A stretch of DNA of 64,000 bases from Flaccisagitta enflata (lineage: Eukaryota; Chaetognatha; Sagittoidea; Aphragmophora): assembly GCA_965153355.1 (NCBI GenBank), contig OZ231127.1:27218001-27282000 (forward strand), written 5' to 3'. Made by a program: the position numbers and the translations under genes. The notes under the pieces are model-generated. The model ran no database searches and had not been told where the DNA came from. It worked only from the letters and a program-made list of their open reading frames with translations. Shown in pieces: positions 14,840 through 27,543 of the stretch (position 1 is the first letter of the stretch; each line of letters starts with the position of its first letter).

Positions 14840-15651
14840 GTAGAAAAAACGAGTTGAATAGCGACCGAAACAGATGATGTTACTTAGATGCCGTTCTTTT
14901 TGGTCCCATCTGGTTGTGGCAGCGGTGCCCAGACACGCTATGCAGTAAATATCTATTTGTTAGGAAGAAAAAAGAAGAATCATCATTTTTGTTGTTACGG
15001 ATTAAACATTTTGTCCATTTTTTCATTATCTGGAAAACCAGTCAAAGAATACTCAGTAAAAATATTGCCAGGGCTTTGTTTACTGCTCAGTATGAACTAA
15101 AGAAATTACTTGAACGCACTAACAAGACATTTTAATCTAAGATGCTGTTTTTTTTCTGTTTATGGTTTTAGCTGCCGGCCATTAGAAAGAGTTTCTAGAT
15201 TCTGGCTCCAATGTCTTTCCCCTCAAGTTAGAAAAGACTTTCACTTTATCTCATATGTCTCCAGGTGAGAGTCTGAATGGGAGGAGAGGGAGTTCCTTAT
15301 GACACTCCAACCAAAACAAACTGACAGCTGAGCGCGAGGGTGGCTAAGTTACAAGACCCACTCGCGAGAGCTCATGGTTGAAGAGAGGATTTGTGTGTGG
15401 TTCTGCGAGGGAGAAATGGTTGGCAGGCAGTGTGTTGGGAAGGAGTAAGGATGTTTAGGAAGGTTGAAGGAAAAAGACAAAAAAACCTCTTACCATACAA
15501 AGAACAGTATAGGACAACAAACGAGGTAAACAGCTGAATGAAAAGTTTGAGAAGAAGAATCGGAAAAAAGAGCAAAAGGAACCCAGTATAGCAACGTGGA
15601 ACAGACCAAAGAAAAATAAGAATGGAGAAGAGAAAAGCACAATAAGAGAAA
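14840..15651. other. Intergenic, nothing recognised
   Basis: Mixed sequence with short open frames only. None shows a family motif or convincing splice sites. Confidence 0.4.
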
Positions 15652-15775
15652 AACAAGGCCAAGTAAGCCAATAAGGTGCGACGCGTGGATCGTCAAACGA
15701 TTGCGTTACCCCACAGACAGACCAACCAACCAACGGACAGAGCTAGTTATAGAGGTGCTTTGTCGCACCTAAAAA
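15652..15775 (+). mobile_element. Family 1 element (GGTGCGAC type)
   Basis: The left end is AACAAGGCC, the left motif GGTGCGAC (15675-15682), the centre short ACGG/CCAA units, and the right hairpin GGTGCTTTGTCGCACC (15754-15769) followed by TAAAAA. The right arm GTCGCACC complements the left motif, although both differ from the common GTCGCG type. Confidence 0.75.
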
Positions 15776-15830
15776 GAAGCAGGAGTAGGATGAGAGACAT
15801 ACGAGCAACAGGTCGCCCAAGGGCAATTTG

Positions 15831-16454
15831 TGGTCAGCGATACCTGTTGCCCTGCTTTGCATGATTATGAATCGGAGTAGGGGAAACAGGGCAGCGGCCC
15901 CGAAGGGGACAAAGTCCTGTAGAACACAGGGGGACTTTCGTTCGTCCTGCCTGAGAAAGGGGATGAGATGCTATAGAGGGCTGACCAAAGGCCTTCAAGA
16001 GCCTAAACTGAGGTCTAAGAAGGTTGATATAAGGCCTAAGAATGCCAATTGGAAGCTTGAGAGGGCTGACTTGAGGCTTGGGAGAGCTGGATCAAGTTGA
16101 GGCTTAGATTGCTGATTTGAGGCCTGAGAGGCCTAATTTGAGGCCTGAGAGGCCAGGTTTGAGGCCTGAGAATTTGGATTTGAAGTCTGAGAGGCCTAAT
16201 TTGAGGCTTGAGAGGCCAGATTTGAGGCCTAAGAGGTTAAATTTGAGGCCTGAGAGGCAAGATTTGAAGCCTGAGAGGCGAGATTTGAGGCCTGAGAGGC
16301 GAGATTTGAGGCCTGAGAGGCGAGATTTGAGGCCTGAGGGGCCTGAGGGGGGGATGGAAGAATGGACGAACGAACGAATGAATGAACGACGGACCAACAA
16401 AAGTCCCCCTGTGTTCCACAGGACTTTGTCCCCTTCGGGGCCGCTGCCCAAAAA
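15831..16454 (+). mobile_element. Family 2 element B
   Basis: The left end resembles GGTCAGCGATACCTGTTGCC. A left arm of about 55 bp runs from GGGCAGCGGCCCCGAAGGGG through ACAAAGTCCTGTAGAACACA to GGACTTTCGTTCGTCC. The interior is a ladder of ~20-bp units close to GAGGCCTGAGAGGCGAGATT. The right arm is the inverted complement of the left and ends GGGGCCGCTGCCCAAAAA at 16454. Confidence 0.75.
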
Positions 16455-16743
16455 GCTGTGGAGGACTGATTTGATGCCCTAGAGGGTTAATTTGAGGCTT
16501 AGATGGCTGATTTGAGACCTGAGAGGACTGATTAGAGGCCTGAGAGGCTTAATTTGAGTTCAGAGAAACTTGTACTTAAGGCTGATTAGAGGCCTGAGAG
16601 GCCTGATTTGAGGCCTGAGAGGCCTGATTTGAGGCCTGAGAGGCCTAATACGGGGGACGGTTAGACAAACAAACAAACAGACAAACAATAGTCCCCCCAT
16701 GTTCTACAGGACTTCGTCCTCTTTTGGGCCGCTGTTCAAAAAA
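16455..16743 (+). mobile_element. Second right end fused to element B
   Basis: More of the same ladder repeat leads to a second diverged right terminus (TTCTACAGGACTTCGTCC, then GGGCCGCTGTTCAAAAA). A single left end is therefore followed by two right ends, suggesting read-through or unequal exchange between copies. Confidence 0.6.
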
Positions 16744-16895
16744 GAAAATGTGAAAATAGCAGTGGAATGGTTGGATGGGGAAGGGATGGGAAAGGGGGTG
16801 GGGCCATACCAAGTGGGTGAGGGAGAAGGAAAATGCATGGAGAGAAACAAATCAGAAAAGTGAGATGATAGATTTCTTCTCGTCGATAGGGAAAT

Positions 16896-16973
16896 GGGAA
16901 GAGAGACAAGAGAGACAAGAGAGACAAGAGAGACAAGAGAGACAAGAGAGACATGAGAGACAAGAGAGACAAA
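16896..16973. repeat. (AGAGACAAG)n-like short tandem repeat
   Basis: About eight units of a ~10-bp GAGAGACAAGA repeat. Confidence 0.85.
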
Positions 16974-17040
16974 GATAAGCGGATTTCACTGATTTAGAGA
17001 AAATGAGAAAAGAATAAAACCAACGAGAGAAAAAAGAGAG

Positions 17041-17437
<397 letters not shown>

Positions 17438-17467
17438 CACAGCCATATTCAGTGGCCAGTGCTGAAT

Positions 17468-17789
17468 AACAAGCCCGACCGGGCAAAGATGCGTCCGGAC
17501 TGTGTCTCTGCGTGTATTGATCATGTGACATATACGGAGAGACAGATGGACGAACAGACGGGTGAAATGATTGAATAATAGAGGAGGCTCTCAAAACATG
17601 CTGGTTGATCATTTGTTTCAGTGTAGGATCTCACCGTGGTCAAAAACAGCCGAGAAACGCGGTTTTCGCACAGGCGTAACGGACCGACCGACGGACGGAC
17701 GGACGGACGGACCGACGGACCGACGGACCGACGGACCGACGGACGGACGGACAAACCCTCTTATAGAGATGCGAGGACGCATCTAAAAA
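17468..17789 (+). mobile_element. Family 1 element (GATGCGTCC type)
   Basis: The left end is AACAAGCCCGACCGGGC, the left motif GATGCGTCC (17488-17496), the centre a long (GACG)n/(GACC)n run, and the right hairpin GATGCGAGGACGCATC (17768-17783) followed by TAAAAA. The arm GGACGCATC is the exact complement of the left motif. An inverted relative of the same subtype lies at 41590-41889. Confidence 0.78.
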
Positions 17790-18075
17790 GCAAATACTTT
17801 CCAAAAAGTGGTAAGAAATAAAATGGAAGAAATAAAAAAAAATGGAGAAAGAAATAAAGAAAAACGGAAGTAAAAATAAAATTCCCCCAAAAAAGTTGAG
17901 TCTAACAGATTCCAAACACGATTTGGGATTAAGCTCACAGGGAAAACAAAATTCAAATCTTAAAAGAAAGCAATCAAATGTGGAAGAAAAAAGAGAGGAG
18001 AGAGAAAAGGAAGGGGAGGAGGAGTTAGAGGAGCAGGAGTGTACAAGTGGAAGTGGAAAAATTCTGTGAGGGGAA

Positions 18076-18113
18076 AGGAGAAGAAGAAGCAGAAGAAGAA
18101 GAAGAAGAAGGAG

Positions 18114-18145
<32 letters not shown>

Positions 18146-18327
18146 TGAGGAGAACGAGAATAATATGAAGAAAAAGAAGGAAAAGAAGAGGAAGAGGAAG
18201 ATGAAGAAGAGGGGGAGGAAAATAGATGAATAAAAAAAAATAATGACTAGAGGAAGAATAAGATAAGAAAGAAGAAGAAGAAGAAGAAGAAGAAGAAGAA
18301 GAAGAAGAAGAAGAAGAAGAAGATGAA

Positions 18328-18375
<48 letters not shown>

Positions 18376-18460
18376 AAGAAGAAGAAGAAGAAGAAGAAGA
18401 AGAAGAAGAAGAAGAAGAAGAAGAAGAAGAAGAAGAAGAAGAAGAAGAAGATGGGGCAGA
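18076..18460. repeat. (GAA)n trinucleotide tracts
   Basis: Two blocks of GAA/AAG repeat (about 18076-18143 and 18265-18460) with purine-rich DNA between them. Confidence 0.95.
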
Positions 18461-19206
<746 letters not shown>

Positions 19207-20102
19207 GATACAAGCAGACAGAAAAAGAGCCAGACAAACAGACATAGACGGACGTGAATAAAAGACGTTTTTACGGGAGCGGACAAAGGGGGCCATAAAC
19301 TCGATCTAAATGGAAATTTTTTTTGAAAAAAAGAATGGCCGTCACTAAAAACTCTCCACGCCTCTCCAGAACTGAGAAGTGCCTCTTCTTCTACCATCTA
19401 TTGCATAGAATGAAGGAATAGTAAGGTCTTCATGGAGATAGTACCAATTTTAGAAAATCACCGATATAAGATACTGAGTGTCAACTGGTTTTGAGGTTTC
19501 TGAATGGAAATAAAAAAGAAAAGGCTACCTTCGGCTTTGACTTGATAGGACTTGAAATGGTGGCAACGATGAAAATAGTGAAAAGATCAGATAAGATAAG
19601 AAAGCTATTATTAATGAACATCACTATTTTTCATGAATTTAAGCGACTATTTTCGTGAGCTGAGTGTAAGCTACATCACTACATGTACAGCAAAATGATC
19701 AAATTTCTTACCTGTGCCTGAATTTTGACCACGATCGCGCAGTGAAGCCGAAGGAAATTGAAGATTCGTCGCATGAAAGAAGAAGAGGAGGGGGGAAAAG
19801 AGAGGACAAAGAAAAACATTATTAGAACCTCGCATTATCACAAATCAACATCGCTCTCTTTTTCCTCATTCCCTCGCACATTTCTTTTCTCACTCGCCCA
19901 TTTGTTTCATCTTGGTTGTGTTGGGTGCGTTGTTATGGAGGTTTTAACGATTAGTAACTGCTAGGACTATGAGCAACGGCCCCTCGTAAAAAAATATTCA
20001 GTTTTCTTTCTCATTTTCGAAAACAAAAGATCTTTTTATTTTCTTCTTTTATTTCTCATAAGCAAGGAAAGAAGAAATGGAGAAAGAAACGATAAGGGCG
20101 GG
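19207..20102. other. Intergenic, nothing recognised
   Basis: Mixed sequence. I found no exon, RNA gene or repeat that I can support. Confidence 0.4.
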
Positions 20103-20103
20103 A

Positions 20104-20135
<32 letters not shown>

Positions 20136-20139
20136 AAAA

Positions 20140-20211
<72 letters not shown>

Positions 20212-20232
20212 AAAAAAGAAAGAAAGAAAGAT

Positions 20233-20311
<79 letters not shown>

Positions 20312-20335
20312 GAAAAAGAGAGAAAGAAAGTAAGC
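20103..20335. repeat. (GAAA)n microsatellite
   Basis: About 57 units of GAAA/AAAG with three single-base variants. Confidence 0.97.
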
Positions 20336-20339
20336 TATT

Positions 20340-21488
20340 TGGGTCATCTGGAGTTATTTTGAGTCATTTTTTTATTGGTTTTGGTCATTTTTGATTGCTT
20401 TTGGTCATTTTTGGTTGCTTTTAGTCATTTTTTGTCATTTTTGATCGTTTACGTCACTTTGTTCATTTAAGTCATTTGTGTCGTTTTTGGGCATTTAAAA
20501 TAGTTTTAAGTCATTTTAAGTCATTTTGAAACATTTCAGGTCATTTTTGGTCATTCAACTTGGTTTTTTGGTATGTTTTGGTCTTTTATATTTTTGGTTT
20601 TGGTTTTGGTTTTGGTTTTTGTTTTTTTTTTTTTTGTTTTTTGGTTTTTTTGGTTTTTGGTTTTTGTTTTTGGTTTTTTTGGTTTTGGGTTTTTTTTTGT
20701 TTTTTGTTTTTGTTTTTTTGTTTGTTTTTTTTTGTTTTTTTTTTTTTTGTTTTTGTTTTTGTTTTTTTTTAGTCATTTAAGTTTTTTGGTATGTTTTGGT
20801 CATTTATGTCATTCAAGTCTGCTGGTCTCAGTCTGCTGGCCTCAGTCTGCTGGTTTAAGTCTGCTGGTTTAAGTCTGCTGGTTAAAGTCCGCTGATTTAA
20901 GTCCTCTGGTTTAAGTCCGCTGGTTTAAGTTGGCTGGTTTAAGGCGGCTGGTTTAAGTTGGTTTAAGTTGGGTGATTTAGGTTGGCTGGTTTAAGTCGGC
21001 TGATTTAGGTCTGCTGGTTTAGATCTGCTGGTTAAGTCAGCTGGTTTTAGTCGGCTGATTTTAGTTGGCTGGTTTTAGTTGGCTGGTTTTAGTTGGCTGG
21101 TTTTAGTTGGCTGGTTTAAGTCGGCTGGTTTAAGTCTGCTGGTTTAAGTCTGCTGGTTCAAGTCTGCTGGTTTAAGTCTGCTGGTTTAAGTCTGCTGGTT
21201 AAAGTCTGCTGGTTTAAGTCTGCTGATTTAAGTCTGCTGGTTTAAGTCTGGTTCAAGTCTGGTTTATGTCTGGTTTATGTCTGGTTTAGGTCTGGTTTAG
21301 GTCTGGTTTAGGTCTGGTTTGAGTCTGGTTTGTGTCTGGTTTGAGTCTGGTTTGTGTCTGGTTTGAGTCTGGTTTGAGTCTGGTTTGGGTCTGGTTTAAG
21401 TCTGATCTTCGATAAAAAGATACATTAAGGTGTCAGGTCATTTCAGTTATTTTTGTCCCGCACGCGACTTATAGGTGTTGGCCTTGTT
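20340..21488 (-). mobile_element. Family 1 element, one end present, interior filled by minisatellites
   Basis: The right edge on this strand reads GCACGCGACTTATAGGTGTTGGCCTTGTT, which is the inverted left end of family 1; a close copy ends at 29827. Going left, the body is AAGTCTGGTTT units (11 bp, about 21240-21410), AAGTCTGCTGGTTT units (14 bp, about 20815-21240), GT-rich sequence and GTCATTTT units. The same GTCATTTT units occur in the 29606-29827 copy. I cannot find the hairpin end; the (GAAA)n tract lies where it would be expected. Confidence 0.5.
20815..21405. repeat. 14-bp and 11-bp minisatellite
   Basis: AAGTCTGCTGGTTT units change over into shorter AAGTCTGGTTT units. The change looks like loss of the GCT/CTG step from the longer unit. 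Confidence 0.9.
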
Positions 21489-24400
21489 CAGTATTTTTTG
21501 ACTGAATATGGATTTGAATGCTGTTTTTAAGTTCACTAGGTCCTACTTGACAGGTAAATTCAATCAAAATTTTTTTTTGTTTCGGGTCCATCTGTTTAAA
21601 GAGTGCTTATCACAGAGAAATTCGCGATTTCTCTACATCGTGGCCATCATTGTCTTTTTGTCTGTTGAACTGGTAGTCGACCTAGGGGATATTTTCTCCT
21701 AACCTTTACTAGATGTCAGGCTATGGTTTGACACCAGGCCCGTTAACCTCAAGTCATTTTCAGCTGGCGTTGAGACTGGAATTATTTTTATGTGATATTT
21801 GTGATAAAATATCCTAACGCCGATCGTTCACTAGTTAAAAATACTTTACGTGCAAAGATTGTGCATTAAAGCTCAGAATCCTTTCACCCTGTGGTGAGAT
21901 GTGTTGTGATGTATAGGTTAGGACTTTTCTTTGATTGCTTGGGTGTTGGAGCACCCGAAGATGTGTTGTGATTTTGAGGATTTTCGTGAATTTAGCTAAA
22001 AAGAGTGTAAGAGGGTAGGAACTTGAGTAATTTGACTGTTTCTTAGAAAAAATGATGCTATTGGGAGTCTATGTGGCAAACATTTCAGTATTAGTCCAAT
22101 AACAAGTGGAGATTTGAAGCTAAAATCAACTAAGTATGAAAAACACCCATAAGTAGGGTGGTTCACTCCTTAAAGGGAAAAGGTCATGAGTAATTTTTTT
22201 TCAAGAATTAGGGTTTTAAGGTAGGATATGATATTTTAGATTGCTCTGAATACTCCCAAGTGGTTTTCAAGTACTTTGATAAAAAATTGAGTCAAAAAAC
22301 ATTAAAAACACGCAAAACGCAAGTATGCACACAGAAAAAACTTGCCGTTTTTAATATTTTTGCTGATTTTTTTCAGTATTTTTGACTGAATATGGATTTG
22401 AATGCTGTTTTTAAGTTCACTAGGTCCTACTTGACAGGTAAATTCAATCAAATTTTTTTTTGTTTCGGGTCCATCTGTTTAAAGAGTGCTTATCACAGAG
22501 AAATTCGCAATTTCTCTACATCGTGGCCATCATTGTCTTTTTGTCTGTTGAACTGGTAGTCGACACAGGGGATATTTTCTCCTAACCTTTACTAGATGTC
22601 AGGCTATGGTTTGACACCAGGCCCGTTAACCTAAAGTCATTTTCAGCTGGCGTTGAGACTGGAATTATTGTTATGTGATATTTGTGATAAAATATCCCAA
22701 CGCCGATCGTTCACTAGTTAAAAATACTTTACGTGCAAAGATTGTGCATTAAAGCTCAGAATCCTTTCACCCTGTGGTTAGATGTGTTGTGATGTATAGG
22801 TTAGGACTTTTCTTTGAGTGCTTAGGTGTTGGAGCACCCACCGAAGATGTGTTGTGATTTTGAGGATTTTCATGAATTTAGCTAAAAAAGAGTGTAAGAG
22901 GGTAGGGACTTGTGTAATTTGACTGTTTCTTAGAAAAAATGATGCTATTAGGAGTCTATGTGGCAAACATTTCAGTAGTAGTCCAATAACTAGTGGAGAT
23001 TTGAAGCTAAAATCAACTAAAGTATGAAAAACACCCATAAGTAAGTTAGTTCACTCCTTAAAGGAAAGGTCCATGAGTAATTTTTCAAAAATTAGGTTTT
23101 TAAGGAAGGATATGATATTTTAGATTGCTCTGAATACTCCCAAGTGGTTTTCAAGTACTTTGATAAAAAAATTGAGTCAAAAAACATTAAAAACACGCAA
23201 AATGAAAGTATGCCACACAGAAAAACTTGCCGTTTTTAACATTTTTTGCTGATTTTTTTTCAGTATTTTTGACTGAATATGGTTGAATGCTGTTTTTTTT
23301 TTTAAGTTCACTAGGTCCTACTTGACAGGTAAATTCAATCAAAATTTTTTTTTGTTTAGGGTCCATCTGTTTAAAGTGCTTATCACCAGAGAAATTATGA
23401 TTTCTCTACATCGTAACCATCATTGTCTTTTGTCTGTTAGGTGGTAGTCGACCTAGGGGATATTTTCTCCTAACCTTTACTAGATGTCAGGCTATGTTTT
23501 GACACCAGGCCCGTTAACCTCAAGTCATTTTCAGCTGGCGTTGAGACTGGAATTAGTGTTATGTGATATTTGTGATAAAATATCCTAACGCCGATCGTTC
23601 ACTATGTTAAAACACTTTTACGTGCAAAGATTGTGCATTAAAGCTCAGAATCCTTTCACCCTGTAGTGAGATGTGTTGTGATGTATAGGTTAGGAGTTTT
23701 CTTTGATTGCTTAGGTGTTGGAGCACCCACCGAAGATGTGTTGTGATTTTGAGGATTTTCATGAATTTAGCTAAAAAAGAGTGTAAGAAGGTAGGAACTT
23801 GTGTAATTTGACTGTTTCTTAGAAAAAATGATGCTATTGGGGGTCTATGTGGCAAACATTTCAGTAGTAGTCCAATAACTAGTGGAGATTTGAAGCTCAA
23901 ATCAACTAAGTATGAAAAACACCCATAAGTAGGGTGGTTCACTCCTTAAAGTGAAAAGGTCATGAGTAATTTTTTTCAAAAAGTAGGGTTTTAAGGTAGG
24001 ATATGATATTTTAGATTGCTCTGAATACTCCCAAGTGGTTTTCAAGTACTTTGATAAAAAAATTGAGTCAAAAAACATAAAAAACACGCAAAACGCAAGT
24101 ATGCCACACAGAAAAACTTGCCGTTTTTAACATTTTTGCTATTTTTTTCAATATTTTTTGACTGAATATGGATTTGAATGCTGTTTTTAAGTTCACTAGG
24201 TCCTACTTGACAGGTAAATTCAATCAAAATTTTTTTTTTTTTTTTTAGGGTCCATCTGTTTAAAGTGCTTATCACAGAAATTAAAGCGATTTCTCTACAT
24301 CGTAACCATCATTGTCTTTTTGTCTGTTGAACTGGTAGTCAACCTAGGGGATATTTTCTCCTAACCTTTACTAGATGTCAGGCTGTGGTTTGACACCAGG

Positions 24401-26351
24401 CCAGATAACCTCAAGTCATTTTCAGCTGGCGTTGAGACTGGAATTATTGTCATGTGATATTTGTGATAAAATATCCTAACGCCGATCGTTCACTAGTTAA
24501 AATACTTTACGTGCAAAGATTGTGCATTAAAGCTCAGAATCCTTTCTCCCTGTGGTGAGATGTGTTGTGATGTATAGGTTAGGACTTTTCTTTGATTGCT
24601 TAGGTGTTGGAGCACCCACCGAAGATGTGTTGTGATTTTGAGGATTTTCATGAATTTAGCTAAAAAAGAGTGTAAGAAGGGTAGGAACTTGTGTAATTTG
24701 ACTGTTTCTTAGAAAAATGATGCTATTGGGAGTCTATGTGGCAAACATTTCAGTAGTAGTCCAATAACTAGTGGAGAATTGAAGCTAAAATCAACTAAGT
24801 ATGAAAAACACCCATAAGTAGGGTAGTTCACTCCTTAAAGGGAAAAGGTCATGAGTAATTTTTTTTCAAAAATTAGGTTTTTAAGGTAGGATATGATATT
24901 TTAGATTGCTCTGAATACTCCCAAGTGGTTTTCAAGTACTTTGATAAAAAAATTGAGTCAAAAAACATTAAAAACACGCAAAACGCAAGTATGCCACACA
25001 GAAAAACTTGCCGTTTTTAACATTTTTGCTGATTTTTTTCAGTATTTTTTGACTGAATATGGATTTGAATGCTGTTTTTAAGTTCACTAGGTCCTACTTG
25101 ACAGGTAAATTCAATCAAAATTTTTTTTTGTTTTGGGTCCATCTGTTTAAAGGGAAAAGGTCATGAGTAATTTTTTTTCAAAAATTAGGTTTTTAAGGTA
25201 GGATATGATATTTTAGATTGCTCTGAATACTCCCAAGTGGTTTTCAAGTACTTTGATAAAAAAATTGAGTCAAAAAACATTAAAAACACGCAAAACGCAA
25301 GTATGCCACACAGAAAAACTTGCCGTTTTTAACATTTTTGCTGATTTTTTTCAGTATTTTTTGACTGAATATGGATTTGAATGCTGTTTTTAAGTTCACT
25401 AGGTCCTACTTGACAGGTAAATTCAATCAAATTTTTTTTTTGTTTTGGGTCCATCTGTTTAAAGGGAAAAGGTCATGAGTAATTTTTTTCAAAATTAGGT
25501 TTTAAGGTAGGATATGATATATTTTAAATTGCTCTGAATACTCCCAAGTGGTTTTCAGGAAGTACTTTGATAAAAAAGAATTGAGTCAAAAAACATTAAA
25601 AACACATAAACGCAAATTATGCCACACCAGAAAAACTGCCGTTTTTAACATTTTTGCTTATTTTTTTCAGTATTTTTTGACTGAATATGGATTTGAATGC
25701 TGTTTTTAAGTTCACTAGGTCCTACTTGACAGGTAAATTCAATCAAAATTTTTTTTTGTTTCGGGTCCATCTGTTTAAAGAGTGCTTATCACAGAGAAAT
25801 TCGCGATTTCTCTACATCGTGGCCATCATTGTCTTTTTGTCTGTTGAACTGGTAGTCGACCTAGGGGATATTTTCTCCTAACCTTTACTAGATGTCAGGC
25901 TATGGTTTGACACAAGGCCCGTTAACCTCAAGTCATTTTCAGCTGGCGTTGAGACTGGAATAATTGTTATGTGATATTTGTGATAAAATATCCTAACGCC
26001 GATCGTTCACTAGTTAAAAATACTTTACGTGCAAAGATTGTGCATTAAAGCTCAGAATCCTTTCACCCTGTGGTGAGATGTGTTGTGATGTATAGGTTAG
26101 GACTTTTCTTTGATTGCTTAGGTGTTGGAGCACCCACCGAAGATGTGTTGTGATTTTGAGGATTTTCATGAATTTAGCTAAAAAAGAGTGTAAGAGGGTA
26201 GGAACTTGTGTAATTTGACTGTTTCTTAGAAAAAATGATGCTATTGGGAGTCTATGTGGCAAACATTTCAGCAGTAGTCCAATAACTAGTGGAGATTTGA
26301 AGCTAAAATCAACTTAGTATGAAAAACACCCATAAGTAGGGTGGTTCACTC
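21489..26351 (+). repeat. Satellite array, ~888-bp monomer, seven units
   Basis: The anchor GACTGAATATGG (TTGAATGCTG downstream) occurs at 21500, 22384, 23271, 24160, 25051, 25363 and 25679. Spacings are 884, 887, 889, 891, 312 and 316, and the last unit runs to about 26351. Units share long near-identical blocks, with differences mainly in poly-T and poly-A lengths. Units 5 and 6 lack about 575 bp internally, with the deletion joined at TTAAAG. A 64-codon frame present in units 1 and 7 is broken in the others, so I do not call a gene. Confidence 0.95.
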
Positions 26352-26429
26352 CTCCTTTAAATGCTCAGTTTACTTTAACTTGATGTTGTGGCTTGAATAT
26401 TTTACCCAGACCCATGAAATTTTTACACA

Positions 26430-26930
26430 AACAAGGTCATTAGACCCAAGTCGCGTGCGTCGGCACTTTCAGAAAAGTCAAGCAAACAGACAGATGAACA
26501 GACTAAAACATTTAAAAAGACCTTTGAACTAGCAACAAAAAGTCTTAAAAACATCTTTGTGACAAACCAATGGACAGACAGACAGATGGATAGATGGACG
26601 GACAGACAGACGAACAAAAAAGTGGCTCATAGAGGTGTATGAATGATATCAAAACATTCAAAAACATTTAAAATGTCTTAAAATTGGCTGTAACACCCTT
26701 TAAACAACATTGTGACGGACAGACGGACAGATCAACAGATCAACTGACCTACCAAAAAGTGGCTTATAGAGGCTTATAAATGCCTTAGAAACATTCAAAA
26801 ACATTTAAAATGTCTTCATTTTGTGTAAAAAGCCTTTTAAACAGTTTTGATACGGACCGAGCGACCGAGCGACCGACCGACGGACCGACCGAAAAGTGGC
26901 TTATAGAGTTGCGTAGCATGCGACTAAAAA
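26430..26930 (+). mobile_element. Family 1 element, long copy
   Basis: The left end is AACAAGGTCATTAGACCC, the left motif GTCGCGTGC (about 26450), and the interior holds three repeated blocks with GACAGACGGACAG runs and GTGGCTTATAGAGG. The right hairpin GTTGCGTAGCATGCGAC is followed by TAAAAA. It lies about 80 bp from the right edge of the satellite array. Confidence 0.65.
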
Positions 26931-27348
26931 CCAGAGCTCATGTGCTCTTTTAATCTTTTTTCAAAACTATTTTTGCACTTTTAGAAGCAGAATCCTATTA
27001 TGTTCTTATATTTAATTTGGCATGATACACCCTGTACTTTGAAAAGACTAGTTCGACAAAAAACACGTCACTGCCTCTCGTGTTTAAAAGTTTTTAAAAG
27101 GGTGCGCTTTAGGAACAAATTTCAATTTGACACATAAGAAAGACCGCCTTGCATACCAATCTCTAGAGTTGTCTTAAAACGTACCGACGTAGCAGAGAAA
27201 CTAGGACAAATTTTTCATCTCGTATATTCAAGAACCACAGCTACCGTGATGCAACTTGCAGCATCTGTCGATTGCTGGAGGAAAAACATTTGCGACCGAC
27301 TCGTGGGTTTTTTTTAGTCTGGTGATGTCACAAAAGAAAACTGAAATC
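26931..27348. other. Intergenic, nothing recognised
   Basis: Mixed A/T-rich sequence, with no supported feature. Confidence 0.4.
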
Positions 27349-27543
27349 AACAAGGCCGGATACACGGCCATCAGTTGCGGACGGGTGGGCAGGGGCGGAA
27401 ATGCAACTGTCCGCAACTAAAAATGTTCTAAAACGCTCATTTCCTCACTTTTCGACTCGTGTCCACGGACCGACCGACGGACCGACCGACCGACGGACGG
27501 ACGGACAAAGTCTCTTATAGAGTTGCGTGTCCGCAACTAAAAA
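27349..27543 (+). mobile_element. Family 1 element (GTTGCGGAC type) with an internal right end
   Basis: The left motif GTTGCGGAC (27374-27382) is complemented twice. An inner GTCCGCAACTAAAAAT ends near 27424, and the terminal hairpin GTTGCGTGTCCGCAAC (27522-27537) is followed by TAAAAA. The three-part layout (left arm, middle arm, right hairpin) is clearest here. Confidence 0.78.

Noticed and set aside
21508-25881. 64-codon frame repeated in the satellite
   Set aside because: Identical in units 1 and 7 but broken by poly-T length changes in the others, so no sign of selection on the protein.
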